Part shown: in pieces, positions 15,503 through 25,200 of the stretch
How the letters are laid out: every line of letters begins with the position of its first letter
Position numbering within the stretch: position 1 is the first letter of the stretch
NCBI RefSeq assembly: GCF_030506285.1
Contig: NZ_CP119422.1
Coordinates: 7,055,501-7,119,500 of the forward strand
Direction: 5' to 3'
Length of the DNA: 64,000 bases
DNA from: Catalinimonas niigatensis
Lineage (GTDB): Bacteria > Bacteroidota > Bacteroidia > Cytophagales > Cyclobacteriaceae
Translations under genes and position numbers: made by a program
Notes under the pieces: generated by a model
The model's database searches: none
The model's input: only the letters and a program-made list of their open reading frames with translations
Told to the model about the DNA's origin: nothing

Positions 15503-17056
15503 ATGATGAAAAATCTTTTCTTGAAAAATATATACCTAGCCGCTGCTCTGCTTGTCACTTTGCTTCCTGCATGTGATGATGGACTGGCTGAATTGAATGA
15601 AAATCCCGATGCCTATTCGGATATCGTGCCTGAATTCCTTTTTACCAAAGCCCAGCTGGACGCTGTGGATATCAGCTATTTTGGTACCGCCGCCCTGACA
15701 ATTGGAGGATCTATGCAGCAGTTTGCTACCTACAAAGAAGTGCCTGCGGCAGGAGATAAATACTTTAATGATGGCTACTCAAAGTCTTATTTCTCAGAGG
15801 CTTATCCTACGGCAGTTAATCAAATTCAGGAAGTGATTCGCTCCGTATCCGAAAATCCTGAGGATGTCAATAAACTTTCGGTCGCACGTATCTGGCGGGT
15901 ATATATTTTTCATCATATTACTGATCTCTACGGTGATGTACCTTATACCGAAGCAGGAAAGGGTTCTATAGAAAAAATCTATACACCCAAGTATGATGAA
16001 CAGTCGTTCATTTATGAAGATATGCTGACAGAACTGGAAGAAGCAGCCCATGCTTTGGACCCTTCTCAACCTACTTTTGGCAATGCCGATCTGATGTATG
16101 GTGGAAGTGTGGAGCAATGGGAAAAGTTTGCGTATTCCTTAATGCTACGTTTGGGGATGAGGTTATCTGAAGTGGATGCCACAGCCGCTCAAAACTGGGT
16201 GCAAAAAGCCATCACTGGCGGAGTGATTTTAGAAGATAGCGATCTGGCTGCCATTGAGTATGTAGACGGCTCTCAGATTGACAGTCGTAATCCAATTGCC
16301 TGGGCCTTGATGAGAGGAGATTATCTTGATCCTCAGAATGAGGATAATGTAGAAGGCGGCAAGCTGGCAAAAACTTTTATTGACCATCTTAAAAATACCG
16401 GTGATCCCAGGCTGAATGTGTTTTCAGTACTATGGGTGCAGTCGCCCACCGGTGAGTATGTCGCGGATACTGCTACTGCTTTACAGCAAGGAATGCCCAA
16501 TGCCGCGTTCAACAGTAAGCCTGCAGATTTTGCTTCTTACTCAGAACCTAATCCCAATACTATTTTAAAGTACGATGCTCCTCTTTTGGTGTTGACCAAT
16601 GCTGAAGTGCACTTGCTGCTGGCAGAAGCGGCGGTGAGAGGTTGGTATAATGGTGATGCTGCTGAGGCCTATGAGTCTGCTGTCAGAGCCGGAATGCGGC
16701 AGTGGAGTCATTTTGGCAGTGGAGGAGAAATCGCCACTAATAGGATTGATGCCTATGTCAACAGTAATCCATTTCCTGCCGCTGGTACTCTGGAGGAAAA
16801 AATGGAAGCAATACACACCCAAAAATGGGTGAGCCTGTTTCTGGATGAGTACGAGATCTTTGCTGAATGGAGACGTACCGGTTATCCTGATTTGGTGCCA
16901 ACCAACTATCCTGGCAACCTGACTGGAGGTAGCATACCTACCCGCTTTGTGCTTCCTGATTCGGAAGAAACGATCAACGGCCCTAATTTTCTGGAAGCGG
17001 TAAGCCGTCAGGGAGAAGGTAACCTGCTCACCAGTAAAGTTTGGTGGGATAAATAA
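15503..17056 (+). CDS. SusD/RagB-family outer-membrane lipoprotein
   Basis: The 517-residue protein begins with a lipoprotein signal (LAAALLVTLLPACDD, acylated Cys around residue 24). It then has the ELNENPDAYSDIVPEFLFTKAQ start typical of the SusD-like_2 subgroup. TPR-like helices follow, including YGDVPYTEAGKG and the DDML-type segment FIYEDMLTELEEAAHAL. Near the end come EEKMEAIHTQKWVSLFLDEYEIFAEWRRTGYPDL and the PTRF strand, which are family hallmarks. It forms the substrate-binding lid on the SusC barrel. The gene starts 17 bases after the SusC stop and is certainly co-transcribed. Ligand specificity cannot be told from sequence. Confidence 0.93.
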   Translation: MMKNLFLKNIYLAAALLVTLLPACDDGLAELNENPDAYSDIVPEFLFTKAQLDAVDISYFGTAALTIGGSMQQFATYKEVPAAGDKYFNDGYSKSYFSEAYPTAVNQIQEVIRSVSENPEDVNKLSVARIWRVYIFHHITDLYGDVPYTEAGKGSIEKIYTPKYDEQSFIYEDMLTELEEAAHALDPSQPTFGNADLMYGGSVEQWEKFAYSLMLRLGMRLSEVDATAAQNWVQKAITGGVILEDSDLAAIEYVDGSQIDSRNPIAWALMRGDYLDPQNEDNVEGGKLAKTFIDHLKNTGDPRLNVFSVLWVQSPTGEYVADTATALQQGMPNAAFNSKPADFASYSEPNPNTILKYDAPLLVLTNAEVHLLLAEAAVRGWYNGDAAEAYESAVRAGMRQWSHFGSGGEIATNRIDAYVNSNPFPAAGTLEEKMEAIHTQKWVSLFLDEYEIFAEWRRTGYPDLVPTNYPGNLTGGSIPTRFVLPDSEETINGPNFLEAVSRQGEGNLLTSKVWWDK

Positions 17057-17067
17057 AGTGATAAGTG

Positions 17068-17183
17068 TTAGGAGTGGGGGAATGGGCTTTAATCCTGGGA
17101 TTTGTTTGAGCATGTTAATCTTTGCAGCTGCTCAAGATGCTCAAGCAGCCGCCTCCAGATTATGGTCAATGCCCGACTCCTAA
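17068..17183 (+). promoter_or_regulatory. Structured intercistronic element with alternative pairings
   Basis: TTAGGAGTGGGG (17068-17079) pairs with CCCGACTCCTAA (17172-17183), with one mismatch, closing a domain of about 116 bases. Inside, TTGAGCA (17106-17112) can pair with TGCTCAA at either 17129-17135 or 17138-17144, two mutually exclusive partners. It lies between the SusD gene and the PLP enzyme gene (start 17243). It may control how much downstream message is made, or it may be a processing site. There is no poly-T terminator. Confidence 0.35.
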
Positions 17184-17242
17184 GCTTTATCCCCAACACT
17201 CTGAATTTGCTCTTAACTTACAGAACCTGAACCCCTAACTCC

Positions 17243-18469
17243 ATGCTCAACCGACGAGAACTCATCAAGCGCTTATCTGCCCTGCCCCTGGTTGGAGGAC
17301 TGCTGGGAAGCAGCGCTCCCCTGACTTGGGCCAGCAGTACCAAAACCCTACTGCCCTACCGGGATTACTTTGCCGAACTGGGTGTACGCACCTTCATCAA
17401 TGCTGCCGGAACCTATACCGCCATGACCGGCTCACTCTTGAGAGAAGAAACCAAAGCAGCCTACAACTATGCCTCCGAGCACTATGTGATGCTGGATGAA
17501 CTGCAGGACAAAGTAGGCGAACGCATCGCTCAACTGGCCAAATCAGAAGCCGCCACCGTCACCTCCGGGGCTTTTTCTGCCATGACTTTCGGTATGGCAG
17601 GGGTGCTTACCGGTATGGACCCCAAAAAAGTTACCCAAATCCCTCACCTGGAAGGCACAGGTATGAAAACCGAAGCCATCATCCAGAAAGCCCACAACAT
17701 CGGCTATGCCCATGCAGTACGCAACTGCGGCGTGAAAGTCATAGAAGTAGAAAGCAAAGCAGAACTAGAGAAAGCCATCAACAAAAACACGGCTCTGATG
17801 CTCTTCATCAATGCCTATGAACCGGATGGACAGATCAACGCAGCAGAGTGGCTGGAAGTAGGCAAAAAGCACAAGATCCCCTGCATGAACGACTGTGCTG
17901 CCGATGTGCCTCCCATAGAAAACCTGTGGAAGTTCAATGAGATGGGCTATGACCTGGTCTGCTTCTCCGGAGGTAAAGGCTTAAGAGGACCCCAGAGTGC
18001 AGGCTTGTTGCTGGGCAAAAAAGAGTTGATTGCTGCCGCCCGGCTGAGTGCCCCTCCCCGGGGAGACACCGTCGGCAGAGGCATGAAAGTCAACAAAGAA
18101 GAGGTGTTGGGCATGTGGGCAGCATTGGATGCTTTTGTCCATGGAGACCTGGACAAAGACTGGAAACTCTGGGAAGAGCAGATCGCCCACATTGCTGAGG
18201 CAGTTAAGCCGGTCAAGGGAGTAGAAATCAAGATCCATGTACCACCCATTGCCAACCATGTACCTACTTTGGACTTATCCTGGGACACCAAAAAGGTAAG
18301 GATCTCGGGCAATGAACTCAAAGCCATACTGCGCAGCGGTCACCCCTCCATAGAAGTAGCCGGAGGAGGAGAGAACTCCATCAGCATCACCACCTGGATG
18401 ATGCGGCCCGGACAGGAAAGAATCGTAGCCAGCAGGCTGCATGAAGCCCTGGCTCAAGCCACTGCTTAA
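17243..18469 (+). CDS. Exported SelA-like PLP-dependent enzyme (D-glucosaminate-6-phosphate ammonia-lyase/DgaE-type)
   Basis: The 408-residue protein starts with a likely Tat signal: NRRELIKRLSALPLVGGLLG followed by an Ala/Ser-rich cleavage region. The rest is a fold-type I PLP enzyme of the SelA-like family: GVRTFINAAGTYTAMTGS, a Cys/Asp region PCMNDCAADVPP, and the PLP-binding Lys245 in CFSGGKGLRGPQSAG. It lacks the long N-terminal domain of true selenocysteine synthases, and the GPQSAG end matches the metabolic group that includes D-glucosaminate-6-phosphate ammonia-lyase. An amidohydrolase of the EF_0837 type follows, a pairing known from other bacteria. Export of such an enzyme is unusual. 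The substrate is probably an amino sugar acid or a diamino acid, as inference. It is expressed with the SusCD operon. Confidence 0.85.
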   Translation: MLNRRELIKRLSALPLVGGLLGSSAPLTWASSTKTLLPYRDYFAELGVRTFINAAGTYTAMTGSLLREETKAAYNYASEHYVMLDELQDKVGERIAQLAKSEAATVTSGAFSAMTFGMAGVLTGMDPKKVTQIPHLEGTGMKTEAIIQKAHNIGYAHAVRNCGVKVIEVESKAELEKAINKNTALMLFINAYEPDGQINAAEWLEVGKKHKIPCMNDCAADVPPIENLWKFNEMGYDLVCFSGGKGLRGPQSAGLLLGKKELIAAARLSAPPRGDTVGRGMKVNKEEVLGMWAALDAFVHGDLDKDWKLWEEQIAHIAEAVKPVKGVEIKIHVPPIANHVPTLDLSWDTKKVRISGNELKAILRSGHPSIEVAGGGENSISITTWMMRPGQERIVASRLHEALAQATA

Positions 18470-18510
18470 GTTTTACAGAAGCCAGAAGACCGCAGGAAGT
18501 TGTTTTTCAG

Positions 18511-18543
18511 TCTTCCGACTTCTAACTTCCATCTTCCGACTTC
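18511..18543 (+). repeat. Two 12-base direct repeats exactly 21 bases apart
   Basis: TCTTCCGACTTC occurs at 18511-18522 and again at 18532-18543, in the 92-base gap before the amidohydrolase gene (18562). A related GAAGACCGCAGGAAG lies just upstream on the opposite sense. The 21-base period puts both copies on one face of the helix, as for a dimeric regulator. It could equally be a drifting simple repeat, since the whole stretch is a CTTCC-rich run. Confidence 0.35.
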
Positions 18544-18561
18544 ATCATCAAACACAACACC

Positions 18562-19803
18562 ATGCAAATCAGAATACCTATACTTTCTTTCTTGCTCTGC
18601 CTGCTGATCTTTTCGGCACAGGCACAAGAATATAGCCTTCTGCTCAAAGGAGGCCATGTCATTGATCCCAAAAACAATATTGATGCTGTTATGGACATTG
18701 CCCTTGTGGGCGATAGCATTGCCAGAGTGGCAGAAAACATCCCTGAAAACCAGGCAGAAAAAGTGGTGGACGTCTCCGGCCTGTATGTCACTCCCGGCCT
18801 GATAGACATCCACTCCCATAACTTTCATGGCACTGAGCCGGATGCATACTTAAGCAACAGCTTTACAGCTTTACCTCCCGATGGTTTTACCTTCCGGGTA
18901 GGAGTAACTACCATCGTAGATGTGGGAGGGGCGGGCTGGCGCAACTTCTCTACCTTCAAAGAACAAACCATTGACCAGTCTAAAACCAGGGTGCTGTCAT
19001 TTCTCAATATCGTGGGTTCGGGTATGAAGGGAGGAGCTATTGAGCAGAACCTGCAGGATATGGATGGCAGGATGACCGGCATGCTGGCCCGGCAGCATCC
19101 GGAGATTGTAGGCGTGAAAGTGGCCCATTACTCAGGACCGGAGTGGAAACCGGTAGAAGAAGCCCTCATTGCAGCAGAGATGGCTGACATCCCGGTGATG
19201 ATAGACTTTGGGGGCAATATCCCTCCCCTTTCACTGGAGTCTTTGCTGATGGAGAGGCTGCGTCCGGGAGATATTTTCACCCATACCTTTGCCCATGTGC
19301 CGGGCAGGATTCCTATTGTAGATGAAAGGGGCAAGGTAAGACCTTATGTGTACGAAGCTCAAAAGAGAGGAGTGATCTTTGATGTGGGGCATGGAGGCGG
19401 CAGCTTTTTGTTTCGTCAGGCGATCCCTGCCATGAAAGAGGGCTTCCGGCCCAACACCATCAGCACGGATTTGCACACCGGCAGTATGAATGCCGGGATG
19501 AAAGACCAGCTCAACATCATGTCTAAGTTTCTTAATATGGAAATGTCCCTCAAGGAAGTGATCACCGCTTCTACCTGGAAATCTGCCCAGGTGATCCAGA
19601 GAGAAGAACTGGGACATTTGAGTGAAGGGGCCGTGGCCGACATTGCGGTCTTCAGTCTGCAAAAGGGTGAGTTTGGCTTCATAGATTCAGAGGGCTTCAG
19701 GATGGAAGGCACTCAAAAGCTACAGTGTGAGCTTACCATTAGAGCAGGAGATGTCGTCTATGACCTCAATGGTATCTCCAGACCGCCTTGGATTGTGGAG
19801 TGA
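18562..19803 (+). CDS. Exported amidohydrolase/deacetylase-family metallohydrolase (EF_0837-like)
   Basis: The 413-residue protein has a cleavable signal peptide (IPILSFLLCLLIFSAQAQ). An amidohydrolase-superfamily barrel follows: the metal motif PGLIDIHSHNFHG, the candidate carbamylated-lysine strand VGVKVAHYSG, metal His residues in HTFAHVPG and DVGHGGGSF, and the Asp of ISTDLHTGS. The composite beta-sandwich edges are visible at the N-terminus (LLLKGGHVIDPKNNIDAVMDI) and C-terminus (GAVADIAVF). This is the dihydroorotase-like subgroup annotated as amidohydrolase/deacetylase, often next to SelA-like ammonia-lyases, as here. It probably hydrolyses an N-acyl or cyclic amide bond in the periplasm before or after the PLP step. 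The natural substrate is unknown. Confidence 0.87.
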   Translation: MQIRIPILSFLLCLLIFSAQAQEYSLLLKGGHVIDPKNNIDAVMDIALVGDSIARVAENIPENQAEKVVDVSGLYVTPGLIDIHSHNFHGTEPDAYLSNSFTALPPDGFTFRVGVTTIVDVGGAGWRNFSTFKEQTIDQSKTRVLSFLNIVGSGMKGGAIEQNLQDMDGRMTGMLARQHPEIVGVKVAHYSGPEWKPVEEALIAAEMADIPVMIDFGGNIPPLSLESLLMERLRPGDIFTHTFAHVPGRIPIVDERGKVRPYVYEAQKRGVIFDVGHGGGSFLFRQAIPAMKEGFRPNTISTDLHTGSMNAGMKDQLNIMSKFLNMEMSLKEVITASTWKSAQVIQREELGHLSEGAVADIAVFSLQKGEFGFIDSEGFRMEGTQKLQCELTIRAGDVVYDLNGISRPPWIVE

Positions 19804-19954
19804 TGGATTGAAGCAAGTGTGTAACTTGATAACAGCCTATAAATTTCCGTAGAGTTTGGGCTTTCTTCCTGAAACCAATTATTTTGGGCCGGATTTAAGT
19901 ACTTATAAATAAGTCTTAAATCTACACATTTTACCTCAGGAAGAACGCCTAAAA

Positions 19955-21670
19955 ATGAACAGAAGAAACTTTATAGGATTAATCAGTGCAGGAAGTGGAG
20001 CTTTGGCCTACACACCTTTGCTCAGCAGGAATTCAGTTTCATCAAAGTATACTCGGCAACACCTATCAGCCAGTGAACTCAGTGCAGATGTGGTGATCGC
20101 AGGAGGTGGGCTAGGAGGCTTTGCGGCAGCAATGGCAGCTTTACGCAATGGGCTGAAAGTGATTCTGACGGAAGAAACCGACTGGCTGGGTGGCCAACTG
20201 AGTCAGCAGGGCGTACCACCCGATGAACACCAATGGATAGAAACACACGGTGCAACACAGATGTACAGAGATTTTCGTAACGCCATCAGAAATTATTATA
20301 AGCAACATTATCCACTTACTGCTGAAGCCCGGCAGCGGGAATTTTTAAATCCGGGAGATGGAGCGGTTTCCCGGCTTTGCCATGAACCCAGGGTAGCAAT
20401 AGCTGTGCTGGAGAATATGCTGGCTCCTTACCTCAGCACCGGGCAATTGACATTATTGCTGGAACACAGGGCGGTGGCTGCCGATGTGAGTGGAGATAAG
20501 CTACGCAGCCTCAAAATGCAGCATCTTCCCACAGCCAATGAAAAAGTATTGACTGCGCCTTATTTTGTAGATGCCACTGAATTAGGAGATCTTTTGCCGT
20601 TGAGTGGAACGGAATATGTCACCGGCGCAGAATCCAAAAGTGAAACCCACGAACTGCATGCATCGGAAAAAGCAGATCCAAAAAATCAGCAGGCGTATAC
20701 CGTCTGCTTTGCCATGGATTATGTGCCCGGTGAAAATCATCTGATGGATAAACCCAAAGACTATGGATTCTGGAAAAATCATGTACCAAAATTAACTCCG
20801 CCTTGGTCGGGTGAACTTCTTTCCTTAAGCTATTCCAATCCTTCAACTTTGGAACCTAAGCGATTGGGTTTCCATCCGGAAGGCATTCCAACCGCTGATA
20901 TGCTGAACCTGTGGAACTACCGGAGGATCATCAGCAAAAATAACTTCAAGGCAGGTATGTACCCCGGAGACATCACCATTGTCAACTGGCCGCAAAACGA
21001 TTATATGCTGGGTAATCTGGTGGATGTAGATAAAAAGGAATTTGACAAACATGTGGAAGGAGGGAAGCAACTCAGCTTGTCGCTCTTTTATTGGCTACAG
21101 ACAGAAGCTCCCCGTCCTGACGGAGGTCAGGGGTGGCCGGGACTCCGTTTGAGGAAAGACATTATGGGCACTGAAGATGGGTTAGCCAAATATCCTTATG
21201 TGCGGGAGTCGCGCCGGATTAAGGCTGAATTTACAGTGCTTGAAGAGCATGTAGGCGCTGCAAACCGGGCCATGATCACTGGTAAAAAAGAGGGAAATAC
21301 CGCCGCTGAATTTGAAGATAGCGTGGGTATTGGATATTATCACATTGATTTACATCCAAGCTCGGGAGGAGACAACTATATTGATTTTGCATCCTTACCT
21401 TTCCAGATTCCTTTAGGCGCTTTATTACCCAGGCGTATGCAAAATCTTTTGCCTGCCAACAAGAATATTGGCACTACCCACATCACCAATGGATGCTATC
21501 GGCTGCATCCCGTAGAATGGAGCATAGGCGAATCAGTCGGATTATTGGTAGCATATGCTCTGGATAAAAAAGTAAATCCTAAAGCGGTAAGAGAAAAGAA
21601 GAGCATGCTGAGTGATTTTCAGCAAATGATCGGAAAAAAAGGTATTGAAACCCATTGGCCTAAGGTTTAG
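19955..21670 (+). CDS. Tat-exported FAD-dependent oxidoreductase
   Basis: The 571-residue protein starts MNRRNFIGLISAGSGALAYTP, a twin-arginine signal. It then has a Rossmann FAD-binding site VVIAGGGLGGFAAAMAALRNG (about residues 45-66), followed by TEETDWLGGQLSQQGVPPDEH. This pattern is characteristic of the FAD_oxidored family (PF12831), which Bacteroidota often carry near polysaccharide loci. A C-terminal FAD-contact region reads NKNIGTTHITNGCYRLHPVEWSIGESVG. The substrate is unknown; some members were annotated as xanthan-lyase-like because of fused domains, but no lyase domain is present here. It sits 151 bases after the amidohydrolase gene on the same strand and may be a later part of that operon or a separate unit. 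Confidence 0.85.
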   Translation: MNRRNFIGLISAGSGALAYTPLLSRNSVSSKYTRQHLSASELSADVVIAGGGLGGFAAAMAALRNGLKVILTEETDWLGGQLSQQGVPPDEHQWIETHGATQMYRDFRNAIRNYYKQHYPLTAEARQREFLNPGDGAVSRLCHEPRVAIAVLENMLAPYLSTGQLTLLLEHRAVAADVSGDKLRSLKMQHLPTANEKVLTAPYFVDATELGDLLPLSGTEYVTGAESKSETHELHASEKADPKNQQAYTVCFAMDYVPGENHLMDKPKDYGFWKNHVPKLTPPWSGELLSLSYSNPSTLEPKRLGFHPEGIPTADMLNLWNYRRIISKNNFKAGMYPGDITIVNWPQNDYMLGNLVDVDKKEFDKHVEGGKQLSLSLFYWLQTEAPRPDGGQGWPGLRLRKDIMGTEDGLAKYPYVRESRRIKAEFTVLEEHVGAANRAMITGKKEGNTAAEFEDSVGIGYYHIDLHPSSGGDNYIDFASLPFQIPLGALLPRRMQNLLPANKNIGTTHITNGCYRLHPVEWSIGESVGLLVAYALDKKVNPKAVREKKSMLSDFQQMIGKKGIETHWPKV

Positions 21671-21749
21671 TGTAATATTTTTTTTGGTATTAAGATTTGT
21701 CTATTTTTACCGGGAAAGTTAATCTTCTAGATATACCAAGAGATGCAAG

Positions 21750-22145
21750 GTGAAACTAATCTTGTTTTCCACTAGTTTTTGTTTGAGTAAAATAATACAA
21801 ACCAAGTCTGTTTTTTTGAAAGTATTCTCCATCATATTGTCCTGTTACATTTTTTTGCTGGCCTTTGTGCCTTGCGCAGATGAAATTGAAGTGGATTGTA
21901 CCGATACCAATAACGCTCATGAACAGCTTTGTTTGACGCACAATGACTTTTCTCCTCAGGAGGAAGCTCCTGGCGAATTTTGTACACCTTTCTGCCATTG
22001 TCATTGCTGCCATTCTCACGTTACCTTTATGGAAATGGATTGGCATTCTCAGCCCGTTTCTCCCTTTAGCCAGAAGAATACACCTTACAGACAGCAGAAG
22101 GAGTATCTTTTTCCCTTCTCTATTTTCCAGCCTCCCAGGGTTTAG
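21750..22145 (+). CDS. DUF6660-like Cys/His-rich protein ahead of metal efflux genes
   Basis: The 131-residue frame begins with GTG 21750 (no ATG is available before the hydrophobic segment). It has one hydrophobic signal-like helix (about 24-42, VFSIILSCYIFLLAFVP). The mature part holds several Cys residues and a dense metal-ligand cluster, FCTPFCHCHCCHSHV, in the middle. Proteins of this type (DUF6660) occur directly upstream of CzcA/CusA-type pumps in Bacteroidota. The cluster could bind Cu, Zn or Cd in the periplasm. It ends about 95 bases before the RND gene and leads the efflux operon. The start codon is uncertain because the ribosome site is weak. Confidence 0.7.
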   Translation: MKLILFSTSFCLSKIIQTKSVFLKVFSIILSCYIFLLAFVPCADEIEVDCTDTNNAHEQLCLTHNDFSPQEEAPGEFCTPFCHCHCCHSHVTFMEMDWHSQPVSPFSQKNTPYRQQKEYLFPFSIFQPPRV

Positions 22146-22239
22146 CATCGTCATAGGCTTACAATTGAGCTGACAGCACAGGTCTTCCCGTGGAAGAGGT
22201 GTGCTGCATAACCTATTTACTGATGCTAAACATGAATAT

Positions 22240-25200
22240 ATGATCAATAAAATCATAGCATTTTCTATTGACAACAAGCTTGTCATAGGCTTGCTGACGT
22301 TTGCGCTGATTGGTGCAGGCATATGGAGCATGCAGGAAGTGCCCATAGATGCAGTGCCTGACATCACCAATAATCAGGTACAGGTGATTACGCAGGCCCC
22401 CAATCTAGGGACCGAGGATATTGAACAATTCGTCACCTATCCGGTAGAGGTGGCGATGGCTAATCTGCCGGGTGTGGTAGAAATAAGGTCCGTTTCCCGC
22501 TTTGGAATCTCAGTCGTAACTATTGTTTTTGAAGATGAAATGGGGACTTACCTGCCGCGCCAGCTGGTCAATGAAAAGCTGGCGATGGTGAAGGAAGAAA
22601 TACCCGAGGGCTTTGGCGAATCTTTTATGGGGCCTATCTCTACCGGACTAGGGGAGATATATCAGTACACCCTGGAAGTAGCGCCTGAATTTAGTAATGA
22701 ATATTCAGCCACCGATTTACGCACCCTACAGGACTGGATAGTTCGTCGGCAGATGGCGATGGTGCCGGGTGTGGTAGAAGTCAATGCCTTTGGCGGAAAA
22801 ATGAAGCAGTACGAAGTAGCCGTTAACCCGGAAGAACTCAGGGCGATTGACCTGACCATCACCGATGTGTTTGAAGCTCTTGAACTCAACAATCAGAATA
22901 CCGGCGGAGCCTATATAGAAAGAGATCATCAGGCCAACTTTATCCGGGGTGAAGGTCTGGCCCGCAGTATTGCCGACATAGAGAATATTGTGGTCAAAAA
23001 CGCAGAAGGTATCCCCATCCGTATCAAGGATATCGCTCAGGTGCAGTTCGGCAATGCGGTACGTTATGGCGCCTTTACCAAAGATGGGAAAGGTGAAGCC
23101 GTAGGCGGTATGATACTGATGCTGAAAGGAGCCAATTCCAATGAGGTGATAGAGGCGGTGAAGGAACGCATGGCACAGATTCAGCAATCATTGCCCGAAA
23201 GTGTATCCATAGCACCCTTTCTGGACCGCAGTGCCCTGATCGCCGAGACGACCAGCACAGTTACTACTAACTTACTGGAAGGTGCGCTCATCGTTATCCT
23301 GGTGCTGGTGTTTTTGCTGGGCAACTGGCGGGGCGGACTGATTGTAGCCTCAACCATTCCCCTTTCGCTGCTCTTTGCCTTTATCCTGATGAACGCTTTT
23401 GACGTCTGGGCTAATCTCATGTCGCTCGGTGCCATTGACTTCGGGATTATTGTGGATGGAGCCGTGATTATCGTAGAAGGTACCGTTTTCTTCCTGGTAC
23501 AGCGCCTCAGACAGGGAGAAAAGATTGATGCTGCTACTCGGGATAAACTGACTTATAGTGCATCCAGCAAGATGATGAACGCTGCTTTCTTCGGTCAGCT
23601 CATCATTCTCATCGTATTTCTGCCCATCCTTTTTCTGGAAGGGGTGGAAGGAAAAATGTTCAAACCCATGGCGCTCACATTTATGTTTGCCATGCTGGGT
23701 GCCATGATCCTCTGCCTCACCTACGTGCCTATGATGTCATCACTCTTCATCAAAGTTTCTAAAAGTGATAAGCCATCCTGGGGAGACAGCATCGTACTTT
23801 GGGTTGAAAATCAGTACGAAAAGCTGCTTGGCGGTGCTTTAAAAAGAAGGCTGATTGTCCTTGGCTCAGCGGTAGCGTTCTTTGTACTGGCCATCTTCAC
23901 CTTTACTCGTATGGGAGGTGAGTTTATTCCCCAACTGGACGAAGGGGACATTGCTTTTCACGTCATTCTGAAACCCGGAAGTTCGCTGGCAGAAGCCACC
24001 CAGACTTCCTCCCGCATTGAAGCGATTCTGCTGGAAAACTTTCCCGAGATAGAGCATGCCATGACGCGCTTCGGGGTAGCCGATGTGCCTACCGACCCTA
24101 TGCCGATGGACCTGGGCGATTGCATTGTTGTCCTGAAACCTAAAGATGAATGGGTGTCAGCAGAGAGCAAAGAAGAACTGATTGCCAAGATAAAGGATAA
24201 GATCAGTGTGGTACCCGGTGTCAATTATGAGTTTACCCAACCCATAGAGATGCGTTTCAATGAACTGCTCACTGGGGTGCGGGAAGACATTGCCATCAAA
24301 CTCTACGGGGAAGATTTACAGGTGCTGGCCGACAAAGCCCAGGAAATGGGAGAGATCATCGCTACGGTAGATGGAGTAGGTGATATGAGGGTGGAAGCCA
24401 CTACCGGATTGCCGCAGATGACCATCCATTATGAACGGGACAAACTGGCGCAGTACGGCATGAATGTGAATGATATCAATCGGGTGATAGAAACTGCCTT
24501 TGCCGGTGGTAAAGCAGGTGTCATCTTTGAAGGAGAAAGACGCTTTGATCTGGTAGTGCGGCTGGATTCGGCTTACCGTACCCATATCAATGATATCAAA
24601 AGCATGTATATCAATACGCCGGATGGTGCTCAGATTCCCCTCAAAGAAGTAGCCAACATCAGCTATCAGCCCGGACCTATGCAGATCAGCCGCGACAATA
24701 CCAACCGCAGGACTTCTGTGGGCGTCAATGTGCGGGGAAGAGATGTGAAAACATTGGTAGAGGAAATTCAGCAAAAGCTCAATGAGCAGTTAAACCTGCC
24801 TGCCGGCTACTACATCCGCTACGGAGGTGCTTTTGAAAATCTGGAAAGAGCGACGGATCGCCTGCAAGTGGTGGTGCCTATAGCGCTGGCGCTGATCTTC
24901 ATCCTGATTTTCTTTGCCCTGCGTTCCTTCAAGCAGACACTGATGATTTACATAGCAATTCCACTGGCAGCCATCGGTGGTATCTTTGCGCTTTGGTTAC
25001 GCGATATGCCTTTCAGCATTTCTGCTGGAGTGGGCTTTATCGTACTTTTTGGCGTGGCGGTACTCAACGGACTGGTGCTGATCAGTGGCTGGAACGAACT
25101 GAAAGAGGAAGGTTTGAATGATCTGGGAGAAAGAATCCGGCAGGGCGCGAGAAGGAGAATCCGTCCCATCATGCTGACTGCCCTCACCGATATTCTCGGC

